A DNA stretch of 7,645 nucleotides, taken from NCBI GenBank assembly GCA_947479075.1, contig CANJZR010000178.1:1-7645 (forward strand), given 5' to 3'. How positions within the stretch are numbered: the stretch's first letter is position 1; each line of letters opens with the position of its first letter. Source of the stretch: Planctomycetaceae bacterium (lineage in GTDB: Bacteria; Planctomycetota; Planctomycetia; Planctomycetales; Planctomycetaceae). The notes under the pieces were generated by a model. It was not told where the DNA came from, searched no databases, and saw only the letters and a program-made list of their open reading frames with translations. The translations under genes and the position numbers were made by a program. Of the stretch, positions 1 through 6,692 are shown piece after piece.

Positions 1-248
1 ACTGCATTCTGGACGAAGTGGATGCGGCTCTCGATGACGCGAACGTCGGACGCTACGTGGGCGTGGTCAAGGAGTTTGCTGCGATGACCCAGTTCGTCGT
101 GATTACGCACCGTAAACCCACCATGGCCGCTGCGGATGTGCTCTATGGAGTCACAATGGAGCAGGCCGGGGTGTCAAAACGCATGGCAGTCCGCTTCGAC
201 CAGGTCGGCGACAATTGCGAAATTCTCGACTCTGCCAAGGCGGCGTAG
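1..248 (+). CDS. smc: Chromosome segregation ATPase Smc, C-terminal end (5' truncated by window edge)
   Basis: Only the last 81 codons are in the window, in frame from base 3, ending with TAG at 246-248. They encode the C-terminal half of the ABC-type head of Smc, the ATPase that, with ScpA and ScpB in most bacteria, compacts and separates chromosomes. Visible motifs, counted from base 3, are the Walker B end CILDEVDAALDD with Asp4 and the presumed catalytic Glu5, followed by the D-loop, and the H-loop segment FVVITHRKPTM with the switch His near residue 34. The following stretch (YGVTMEQAGVSKRMAVRF) is the usual Smc ending. This Walker B-to-H-loop spacing and tail distinguish Smc from RecN, SbcC and RecF. 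The protein then ends normally, so only the 5' part is missing. The gene runs towards the CAP/Calx-beta gene, with 28 bp between the two stops. Confidence 0.93.
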   Translation, partial: CILDEVDAALDDANVGRYVGVVKEFAAMTQFVVITHRKPTMAAADVLYGVTMEQAGVSKRMAVRFDQVGDNCEILDSAKAA

Positions 249-287
249 TCGCGCTGTACCGCCTGAAATGTCGCGACTACGTCCGCC
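239..287. terminator. Inverted repeat spanning both convergent stop codons; candidate bidirectional terminator
   Basis: Bases 244-253 (CGTAGTCGCG) are perfectly complementary to 272-281 (CGCGACTACG), around an 18-base loop. The stem extends outward by a G-U pair (243/282) and a G-C pair (242/283). After one bulged base (284), three more G-C/C-G pairs form (239-241 with 285-287). The result is about 15 pairs, very GC-rich. Each arm holds a TAG stop: for smc on the plus strand and for the CAP/Calx-beta gene on the minus strand. Neither side has a clear T-run, so it is not a textbook intrinsic terminator. It could still stop or trim transcripts from both directions. Confidence 0.55.
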
Positions 288-2580
288 TCTCATCGTAGAG
301 AATGGAAAAGGCGTGAGTCAGCGTGTTGCCCAGTACCGCGTTGGTGGGCGACGAGAGGGTGATTCGAATCAACTCGGTTGATTCGACAACCTGGTCTTGA
401 ATGATCACCAGCGGGATCATCTTGATCGTCTCTCCCGGTTCGAATGTCAGAGTTCCGCTGGGGAGTGTGAAGTCTGCAGAAGTTGCCGTTGAGCCGCTAG
501 CGGTAAAGGCGTATCGAACCGTGACTCGCTGGCCCGAGGGGGCGGAAAGCTTCACGCGGACGGACTGCGGATTTGCAATCCCCTCCGAGCCGCTCGACGT
601 GGCGGCTTCAAACGAGACCGTGGGCGCAGGGTCATTGTCGACGAGGTTGACCACTGCAGTACTGCCCGTCCCGATCGTGGCGGTTGTTGACGAGAGCGCC
701 AGCCGAATCGTTTCGAGGGCTTCGTTCAGGAGGTCATTTGTGATGTTCAGCGTCACCGTCTTGCTGGTTTCCCCAGGGGCGAACGTCACGCTCGAAGAGG
801 AGAGGCTGAAGTCAGTTCCCAGGATCGCCGTGCCTCCTGTCGCCGCGGAAATATTGACGGTGATTGGCCGTCCGGCAGCTGCCGACAGGATGATGGGCAC
901 GGTGATTCTGCTGGTGGATTCCGAGGCATCGACAGTACTTGTCGGGGCTCCGGTCGCGGTCCGGAAATCAAACCTGGCTGCCGGGCTCGCATCGTTGTCC
1001 ACAATGGTATAGGTCGCCACCGAAACGGATCCGAGGGTGGCGTTCGAGGGTGTCGAAAGGCCGATCTTGAGCGTCTCGTCGTTCTCATCCTGTGTGTCGT
1101 TCGCGATGGTAAATGCGATCGTTTTAGAAACCTCACCCGGCGCGAAGGTCAGGGTGCCGGCGGGTAACGTAAAGTCGGCGCCACTGGTCGCCGTTCCACC
1201 ATTGGCCAGTGCGTATTTCACCGTAACAGATTTGGTCGAGGCACTGCTGAGTGTCACTGTGAAGCTGGCACTGGTCGTCGCTTCGCTGGCCGATTTGGAT
1301 GCCTGTGAAAAGCTCACCGTCGGTACGTCATTGTCCGTAATACTGACCGTCGCTGTGCGCTGAGTCCCCAGGGTGGCGCTGACGGGGGCTGATAGTGTCA
1401 GCTGTATCGTCTCACTCGGTTCGACCAGGACATCGTTGATGATCGGGATTGAAAACGTCTTGGACGTCTCTCCGGGGGCGAATGTCAGAGTGCCTGAGGT
1501 CGCAGTGTAATCACTGCCAGATGCTGCAGACCCATTTGACGTGGCATAGCGGACCGTGACCGTCGAGTTGTACGCGTTGGACAATCGTACGGTGATCGCT
1601 TGCGCTCCTCCCGCCTCGCTGAAGGTGAAGCTGCCAGTTGAAAATGAAACGGAGGGCATAGGTGGCTGTAACGCGAAGTCCGTCCGGGTGTTCGCGTCGA
1701 CTTTCACATTCTGAGCGCTGATGGTGAAGGTCTTGGTAATGGGGCTGGCCCAACCCGCAGCAGAGAACGTCACCTGGTAAGTCCCGGCCGGAACTTGAAC
1801 CTGATATCCGCCTGCAGCGTTCGAAGTCGTGCTGGCGACCGTCGTGGTTCCTGACTTCACGACGATCGAGACCCCGGACAGACCTTCACCGATGTTGTAA
1901 AAGTTGTTTGCCGAGACCCGATCGTTGATGACAACTCCGGTGAGAAATGAGTTTCCTGCACGGGCTCCGAAATCATTTCCGGAGAACACGGCATTCATCC
2001 CCTTGTACTCTCCGGTCCGTACTCCTGATCCGGTCTCTTCAAAATTCGGGTTGAGGATGTTCAGGCGGTGACCACGCCCCGAGATTCCCGCATCGACGAA
2101 CAGGTCTTGATGCTCCTGGATGACGGTCGCTTCGGTATTCAACGTCCCGGTCGATGCTCGAAAGACCAGATTCTCTCCGATCGTGGTCCATCCGGTGTAC
2201 CCGGAGCCATTGATACGGGTCTGGATTGTGGAACCATTCGACCCGGTGTGGGAAAAAAAGTCGTTGTTGATCATGTCCTGCAGGTGCCCCTGGATGGAGG
2301 ACTGCAGGGAATTATTCATTGCCAGTGGCTGGACGGCAGTTGTCGGAATCTTACCAGCTGGCAAACCTTCGTTCAGACTGATTCCGTAGCGTGCCGCTTC
2401 TGCAGATGGGTTCGCGCGGGCGCGATTGATTAACTCCAGAAACAGCTGTTCGTAAGCGGTGACCGCCAGAACGATCCGCTCTTCGAGTTCAGCTCCGATT
2501 TTCCATCGACGAAGTGACACGCGACGACCGGGAGTCGACCATGATTTTTGAATGGTGGCCCACAGTGAGCGGAGTGCCAT
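277..2580 (-). CDS. Secreted CAP/SCP-domain protein with four Calx-beta repeats
   Basis: Predicted extracellular multidomain protein of 767 residues; its substrate or partner is unknown. The N-terminus (1-39) is basic and ends in LEERIVLA, resembling the planctomycete 'LEPR.LLS' segment rather than a classical signal peptide. Residues about 42-200 form a CAP (SCP/PR-1-like) domain: FLELINRARANP, FFSHTGSNGS (His111), GENL (Glu136), EH (Glu156) and GHRLNILNP (His171), consistent with the usual two-His/two-Glu cavity. Residues about 228-303 resemble a carboxypeptidase-regulatory/Cna-B-like beta sandwich (GLSGVSIVV, GGYQVQVPAGTYQVTF). Four Calx-beta domains follow at about 309-418, 420-530, 533-650 and 652-767, each with a TLTFAPGE-like strand and a V-E/DN-E-x-E-T turn; such repeats commonly bind calcium. 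No C-terminal anchor is visible. The ATG at 2580 follows a GGTGAGG sequence. CAP proteins are variously adhesins, lipid binders or proteases, so function cannot be assigned. Confidence 0.9.
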   Translation of the reverse strand: MALRSLWATIQKSWSTPGRRVSLRRWKIGAELEERIVLAVTAYEQLFLELINRARANPSAEAARYGISLNEGLPAGKIPTTAVQPLAMNNSLQSSIQGHLQDMINNDFFSHTGSNGSTIQTRINGSGYTGWTTIGENLVFRASTGTLNTEATVIQEHQDLFVDAGISGRGHRLNILNPNFEETGSGVRTGEYKGMNAVFSGNDFGARAGNSFLTGVVINDRVSANNFYNIGEGLSGVSIVVKSGTTTVASTTSNAAGGYQVQVPAGTYQVTFSAAGWASPITKTFTISAQNVKVDANTRTDFALQPPMPSVSFSTGSFTFSEAGGAQAITVRLSNAYNSTVTVRYATSNGSAASGSDYTATSGTLTFAPGETSKTFSIPIINDVLVEPSETIQLTLSAPVSATLGTQRTATVSITDNDVPTVSFSQASKSASEATTSASFTVTLSSASTKSVTVKYALANGGTATSGADFTLPAGTLTFAPGEVSKTIAFTIANDTQDENDETLKIGLSTPSNATLGSVSVATYTIVDNDASPAARFDFRTATGAPTSTVDASESTSRITVPIILSAAAGRPITVNISAATGGTAILGTDFSLSSSSVTFAPGETSKTVTLNITNDLLNEALETIRLALSSTTATIGTGSTAVVNLVDNDPAPTVSFEAATSSGSEGIANPQSVRVKLSAPSGQRVTVRYAFTASGSTATSADFTLPSGTLTFEPGETIKMIPLVIIQDQVVESTELIRITLSSPTNAVLGNTLTHAFSILYDERRT
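280..1656 (-). repeat. Four tandem Calx-beta domain repeats within the CAP protein
   Basis: The 3' 60% of the gene consists of four diverged repeats of about 330-360 bp: roughly 1327-1656, 991-1323, 631-984 and 280-627, in reading order. The best-conserved DNA encodes the TLTFAPGETSKT-like strand, seen near 1471, 1137, 775 and 437 on the plus strand. The first three repeats end in an acidic DND linker (TDNDV, VDNDA, VDNDP). The fourth ends at the stop codon with YDERRT instead. The repeats are clearly related in protein but too diverged in DNA to suggest recent duplication. Confidence 0.85.
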
Positions 2581-2590
2581 GACGTAACGA

Positions 2591-2597
2591 CCTCACC
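2591..2597 (-). promoter_or_regulatory. Shine-Dalgarno-like site for the CAP/Calx-beta gene
   Basis: On the minus strand GGTGAGG lies with its AGG 10 bases before the ATG at 2580. It is the only purine-rich match close to this start and supports choosing this ATG, which also places the LEERIVLA motif at its usual distance from the N-terminus. Confidence 0.45.
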
Positions 2598-2619
2598 GGA
2601 ATTGCGAGATGGACATTCG

Positions 2620-2625
2620 ATTCTA
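2620..2625 (-). promoter_or_regulatory. Candidate -10 element upstream of the CAP/Calx-beta gene
   Basis: TAGAAT on the minus strand matches 5 of 6 bases of the sigma-70 -10 consensus and lies 40 bases before the ATG, in an AT-rich part of the 119-bp gap after the kinase gene. No good -35 hexamer sits 16-18 bases upstream; the best stretch there is about CAGTTC. This is a weak prediction. The gene may instead be transcribed by read-through from the kinase. The rest of the gap (2581-2699) shows no convincing terminator. Confidence 0.25.
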
Positions 2626-2699
2626 TTTCAGAATGCGATTAAGAACTGAGAAGTCCTGCAACTGTGGGGGAAAGTCCAAAATCTTCCGGGATGTTGAAT

Positions 2700-3554
2700 T
2701 TAATCAACACGCTCTTGCTCGGGAATGGGAGGTTCGATGGATGACGCGGGCAATTCGATCGTGAATTTCGTCCCGCGCGATGGTTCACTTTCGCAGGAGA
2801 TCGTCCCACCATGGGCTTCGATGATCTTACGCACAGTCGGCAGCCCCAGTCCACTGCCATTGGATTTGGTGGAGAAGAAGGGCTCGAAGGCCTTCTTGCG
2901 GGCCCGTTCATCCATGCCTTTGCCGGTGTCGATCACGCACAGGGTGACACGTTCGTCGTGAGCGGATGTCTGGACATCAATCTGGCCTCCGTCGGGCATG
3001 GCCTGCTGCGCATTGCGAAATAAGTTGGCCAGCACCTGGCGAATCAATGTTTCATCCACCGAAACCAGCGGCAGATCGGTGGCCAGATGTGGAGAAACAT
3101 CGATGCCGCTGGATTGCGCTTCGGGTCGGTAAAACTCCAGGAACTCAGTCACGATCCGGTTGAGTGAGGTCGTCGTGCGCTGCATTTCGCCCGCGCGGGC
3201 GAACTGGAGAAACGCATTCAGGATGCTCTCCAGGCGATGGCATTCGCGACGCATCGTTTCGAGTTTGCGCCGGATGCGTCCGAGATGTGGATCGGTCGCA
3301 GCTTCCAGATCCTCGGCCATTAACTCCAGATTCATCTGGATGGTCGAGAGCGGGTTGCGAACTTCATGCGCCAAACCTCCGGCCAGCGTCGCGATTTCCG
3401 CGTACTGTCGAAGCAGTCTCTCACGTTCGGCGGAATTCCAGTCAGCCACTCGCACAACCCTGTTGCGAAGACACCCATTCGGAGAATCAATGCGCCTCGA
3501 AGTTCGATCTGCCGGATTGTCCCATCCAAATTGCAGACCCGCTAGTCCTGTCAC
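2700..3554 (-). CDS. Soluble sensor histidine kinase (NtrB/AtoS-like transmitter), orphan
   Basis: Two-component sensor kinase that should autophosphorylate on a histidine and pass phosphate to an unidentified response regulator. All transmitter boxes are present in its 284 residues: H-box GGLAHEVRNPLSTI with His63; N-box NLFRNAQQAM (Asn181); G1 DTGKGM (209-214); F-box FEPFFSTK (223-230); and G2 GSGLGLPTV (233-241). The H-box and compact HATPase domain resemble NtrB/AtoS kinases. No membrane helix, PAS, GAF or HAMP domain is visible, so it should be cytoplasmic, with any input from the short N-terminus or a partner. The start is uncertain: the GTG at 3554 leaves 32 bp after the exporter stop but has no good ribosome site. 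A GTG at 3449 (residue 36), with AGGG upstream, begins just before the conserved part and may be the true start. No regulator gene is adjacent. Confidence 0.9.
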   Translation of the reverse strand: MTGLAGLQFGWDNPADRTSRRIDSPNGCLRNRVVRVADWNSAERERLLRQYAEIATLAGGLAHEVRNPLSTIQMNLELMAEDLEAATDPHLGRIRRKLETMRRECHRLESILNAFLQFARAGEMQRTTTSLNRIVTEFLEFYRPEAQSSGIDVSPHLATDLPLVSVDETLIRQVLANLFRNAQQAMPDGGQIDVQTSAHDERVTLCVIDTGKGMDERARKKAFEPFFSTKSNGSGLGLPTVRKIIEAHGGTISCESEPSRGTKFTIELPASSIEPPIPEQERVD

Positions 3555-3586
3555 GAGACGCGGTCGAGACGAATCCCGAGTGGAGA

Positions 3587-6448
3587 TCAGCTGGCAGTAC
3601 GTTTGCGTCGAGTACGTGCCTTGTCCAATGGCAGGTGGGGAGCCGGGATGGTCGCTTCCACCGCAGCGTGGTCTTGACGGAGGTCGACCAGCTCGGGGGC
3701 ACAGGAATGCTCGATGGCTTCTGCAGCGAGTGCGGCGAGTCTCCGTTCCTCAAGGACTGCTTTTTCAATGCGACGGCCCAGTGCTCCTCGCAGCATGACA
3801 GGCAGCAGGACAATATCGCCCACATAGGCCGCTGCGATCAGAGCAGCCATCAACCAGCCAAAGCGACTGATCATGACGAGGTCGGAGGGGTAGAGCACGA
3901 GCATTGCCAGCGTGATCCCGGCAGTCGTCTGCAGCATGGCGGGACCGCAGTGCACAAGGCACTCGATAATGGCCTCGTCGCGGCTCAAGCCCTTTTCGAG
4001 TCCCTTACGGAACCAGGTCATGAGGTGCAGACACGCATCGACGGCCAGTCCCAGTGCAACCGAAGCGGTGATCATCGTGCCAATATCGATTCGAGTCCGG
4101 GCCCACGAAACCGCACCGAATACTGCCAGGATGGGAAGCACATTCGGAATCATGCTCAGCATGCCCGCGATCACATCCTTCAACGCGTACATCATCACCA
4201 GAGCGATCGTCACAAACGCGAGTGCAAAGCTCTGGATCAAGCTGTCGAGCAATGCCTGTTGTGTCCGCATGAACAGCGGAACAGTACCCGTGACCACATG
4301 ACCAACGCCGGGATGATACTTGGTGACGGACTGCACGGCCTGGTTCAGGTCTTCGGTGAGTGTGACGTAGTTCACATCCGCGAGAGCGGGGACCTGAGCG
4401 GTCACGCGCCAGAGTTCCTCTCCTGCGGTGTTGAGCTGGCAATCTCCTGGTTGTTTCAGGTCCGCCGAATCTCGTGCGACAGCCAGATAAGAACGAATGT
4501 CTGCGGTATTCGCGGACTTGATTCGTTTCTCTGTCTCGACGGAACGGCGGTTATACATCACCTTGTCTCGGGTGCTGGCTGTGTTGTCAGGTGCCTCACG
4601 AGTCGGCTGGAAATCGGCCAGACAGACCGCACCCGACACGTTGGGGTGTTTGCGAATTCCTTCCGCGACCTGGCGGACAACTTCCATTCGCTGCAGAAAG
4701 CGGAGCGATTTCTGGCTCAACCGGTCGAACTTGATCACCGTCTCCACGGTCGAGATGCCCGCGAGGTTCTCCTCGATGTATCGATAGTCACGAATCAGCC
4801 GCGTGTCATCGGCGAAGTTACGAATGACTTTCGTTTCCGTCTGGAAGTGAATCAGTCCAGCTGTGGCTGCGAGACCGACGATCCAGCAGGTCACATGGAC
4901 CGGGCGTGAGTATCGCATCAGGAAGTTGCTGTAATCCAGCCAGCGGCGAACATCGCTTTCCGGCTGTCGAACTCCCTTGGTGGGGAAGAGCTTGAGCAAG
5001 GATGGCAGGACGATCAGCACCATGAACAGTGTGAGTGTCGCACCGATCGATGAGTAGATCCCGAAGTCCCGGACCGGCTTCAGCGAACTGGTCAGCAGTG
5101 ACAGCAGCCCCAGCACGGTGGTGAAGACCGAGTTGAAACACGGAAGCATCGCGAGCTTGGTGGCTCGTTCCACTGCTCCGTTCGGATTCTCCAGTGTTGC
5201 ATGACTGATGTAGTTCGCGACATGAATCGCTCCCGACAGCGACACCACCATCACAAAAGTGGGGAGTACCATCAGGACCATATTCATCGTTCCACCGGTC
5301 AGTGGAACCAGGGCGGTGGAGACGAAGGCTCCGTAGTAAGACACCCCCAGTACCATCAGCGCCAAACGAATACTGCGAAGGGATACGATCGCCAGGACGA
5401 CTCCGACCAATCCTGACAGCAGCATGACCGACCGTTCGTGCAGCTTCCAGATCGGAGCTGACTTGTTCCAGGCGGCGCGGATGACGGAGTTGTTCAGTTC
5501 CATCGTCGCAACGGATCGTCCGCCCAGGATCAGGTCCTGTTCCGGGATACCGACTTGGCTTGCCGCTTTGCGAATTGCCGCGAGTGTCGAGGAGGCGTCG
5601 GCTCGTCCAGCTTCTGACAGAGTGACTGCCACAGCGACGGGTGACCCCGGAACAATGAAACAGTCTTGGATCAGAACCCGCCCTTGAGGTTCTTTGGCTG
5701 TGGCGAATCCTCTGAGATCGCGGGCAATCGTCTTGACGGTTTCGACCATCGGATCGTGGGGAGAGAACTCCTTCCACGCCACTTCAAAGTCGTATTCTGG
5801 GATCTCAATCGGTGCGAGGGTCACCACGTCCGAGGGATTACTGTCAGTGGCAGCGGTCGTTTCGACTTCTGATTCATCGGATTCGTCACGGTCTGTTGCC
5901 ATTCGCACGGGGTCGTGAATTGCCAGCTGGACCCCCAACTCAGCGCGGACTCGCTTGACCAGCTGAGCAATCGTGCGGTCTCGTTGTTCCCGCCCGGCAT
6001 CGGTCATGCGGACCTTCAGCCGACCCAGACCGATGAGCGTGCCTTCCAACCGCTGGATGGCTTCTTCCTGTGGAACTCCGTAACCCACCATACGGGTCAG
6101 TACATCACGCGATGACACAACAGAGGCAATGTACGGCACGCCGCCGCGCCGCAATCCATCCGCATCCACATGGCCCAGGAGCTTGGCGATCAGCTCATCA
6201 CACCGGGGGTCGTCAATCGTGCTGCCACGCCAGGTCACAACGACCCGGTCTTCCTCGTGGAAGTGTTTGCGATACCAGTTAAACACGGTGGCTTCGGAGT
6301 CGTTCGCCGGGAGCCAGGACTCGACATTGTTATCGAGACGCAGGTGGCGAATTCCAATCACCAGCAGCGGAACCGCAAAGGCCAGCATGGCCGCAATCAG
6401 AACGGCTTTCCCTGTTCTGTTGCTATGCGATGGTTGTGAATTCGTCAT
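3587..6448 (-). CDS. RND/MMPL-superfamily exporter, 12 predicted membrane helices
   Basis: Inner-membrane transporter of the RND superfamily (COG1033/MMPL-like 'predicted exporter'), 953 residues, substrate unknown. The topology is the classic duplicated one: TM1 at about 14-33, a large external loop (34-339), TM2-6 (340-488), TM7 (517-536), a second loop (537-732) and TM8-12 (733-888). The first loop contains a polar, acidic, low-complexity stretch at about 186-207 (DRDESDESEVE). TM10 keeps the family motif as GLAVDACLHL with Asp804, the presumed proton-relay residue. The matching TM4 segment, SLSGAIHV (403-410), has Ser405 where Asp is usual. The tail (889-953) is charged and Ala-rich, ending in RTRRKR. 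The ATG at 6448 has no clear Shine-Dalgarno and sits 3 bases after a hairpin. The histidine kinase gene follows closely, suggesting co-transcription. Lipid, hopanoid or drug export are all possible; none is demonstrated. Confidence 0.9.
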   Translation of the reverse strand: MTNSQPSHSNRTGKAVLIAAMLAFAVPLLVIGIRHLRLDNNVESWLPANDSEATVFNWYRKHFHEEDRVVVTWRGSTIDDPRCDELIAKLLGHVDADGLRRGGVPYIASVVSSRDVLTRMVGYGVPQEEAIQRLEGTLIGLGRLKVRMTDAGREQRDRTIAQLVKRVRAELGVQLAIHDPVRMATDRDESDESEVETTAATDSNPSDVVTLAPIEIPEYDFEVAWKEFSPHDPMVETVKTIARDLRGFATAKEPQGRVLIQDCFIVPGSPVAVAVTLSEAGRADASSTLAAIRKAASQVGIPEQDLILGGRSVATMELNNSVIRAAWNKSAPIWKLHERSVMLLSGLVGVVLAIVSLRSIRLALMVLGVSYYGAFVSTALVPLTGGTMNMVLMVLPTFVMVVSLSGAIHVANYISHATLENPNGAVERATKLAMLPCFNSVFTTVLGLLSLLTSSLKPVRDFGIYSSIGATLTLFMVLIVLPSLLKLFPTKGVRQPESDVRRWLDYSNFLMRYSRPVHVTCWIVGLAATAGLIHFQTETKVIRNFADDTRLIRDYRYIEENLAGISTVETVIKFDRLSQKSLRFLQRMEVVRQVAEGIRKHPNVSGAVCLADFQPTREAPDNTASTRDKVMYNRRSVETEKRIKSANTADIRSYLAVARDSADLKQPGDCQLNTAGEELWRVTAQVPALADVNYVTLTEDLNQAVQSVTKYHPGVGHVVTGTVPLFMRTQQALLDSLIQSFALAFVTIALVMMYALKDVIAGMLSMIPNVLPILAVFGAVSWARTRIDIGTMITASVALGLAVDACLHLMTWFRKGLEKGLSRDEAIIECLVHCGPAMLQTTAGITLAMLVLYPSDLVMISRFGWLMAALIAAAYVGDIVLLPVMLRGALGRRIEKAVLEERRLAALAAEAIEHSCAPELVDLRQDHAAVEATIPAPHLPLDKARTRRKRTAS

Positions 6449-6451
6449 AGA

Positions 6452-6494
6452 GTTTCTGCCGTGTGTGACACCAGGCTGTACGCGGCAGAGAAAC
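6452..6494 (-). promoter_or_regulatory. Leader hairpin abutting the exporter start codon
   Basis: In the minus-strand transcript GTTTCTCTGCCG (6494 to 6483) can pair with CGGCAGAAAC (6461 to 6452). This gives 10 pairs with a two-base bulge and a 21-base loop. The 3' arm ends three bases before the ATG, so it covers the position where a ribosome-binding site would be, and no good Shine-Dalgarno is seen outside it. This suggests, but does not prove, control of translation or initiation. Confidence 0.35.
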
Positions 6495-6500
6495 CCGGTA

Positions 6501-6515
6501 CGTGATCAGATCACG
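6501..6515. promoter_or_regulatory. Perfect 15-bp palindrome, candidate operator for the exporter
   Basis: CGTGATCAGATCACG is a perfect 7-1-7 inverted repeat, centred about 60 bp upstream of the exporter ATG. It has the shape of a binding site for a dimeric regulator. The GTGA/TCAC half-sites recall CRP/FNR-type sites, but the spacing here is 5 rather than 6, so it is not a standard CRP site. No regulator gene is nearby. Confidence 0.35.
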
Positions 6516-6692
6516 GCGCGCATCTTCCCTGACGCATTCTCTCTTTTCATCGTCATCAACCGGGGGTGGCGATTACGGATTGAAGTGATCTTTCCGACCC
6601 AAATTGACGGTCTTGCTAGAACTTCCGGTCCGGTAAGATAGGACGACGGGAAGTCAGACGGAGTAGGATGTCATCGACAAGGACAGACAGAA

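Larger units (their letters stand above)
6449..6692 (-). other. Intergenic leader between the Sua5-type gene and the exporter
   Basis: These 244 bp hold no supported gene. The minus-strand exporter promoter should lie here, but I see no convincing -35/-10 pair. It contains a perfect 15-bp palindrome (6501-6515) and a hairpin next to the exporter start (6452-6494), listed separately. No strong terminator is visible just after the Sua5-type stop at 6693. Confidence 0.6.

Noticed and set aside
401..1012. A 203-codon plus-strand open frame opposite the Calx-beta repeats.
   Set aside because: It is Val/Ala/Ser-rich only because it mirrors the Thr/Ser/Val/Ala-rich repeats on the other strand; no independent gene features.
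3164..4909. A 581-codon open frame on the plus strand, antisense to the kinase and exporter.
   Set aside because: Its composition (rich in His, Gln, Cys, Arg, Asp) shows no domain, membrane or repeat pattern. It lies opposite two clearly recognisable genes, so it is most likely a by-product of their codon bias.
4818..5777. A 319-codon minus-strand frame inside the exporter gene.
   Set aside because: It is an out-of-frame reading of the exporter, rich in Arg, Ser, Gly and Asp with no motif; the exporter frame has coherent membrane helices.
6501..6515. The palindrome as a classical CRP site.
   Set aside because: The GTGA and TCAC half-sites are 5 bases apart rather than 6, and the outer T/A of the consensus is absent. 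Kept only as an unassigned candidate operator.
6623..6638. CCGGTCCGG-centred inverted repeat as a terminator for the Sua5-type gene.
   Set aside because: The perfect part is only 4 pairs with a one-base centre, which cannot form a stable hairpin loop, and no T-run follows it.
6604..6639. TTGACG followed by TAAGAT on the plus strand, resembling a promoter.
   Set aside because: The spacing is about 24 bp, too long for sigma-70, and no supported plus-strand gene lies downstream.
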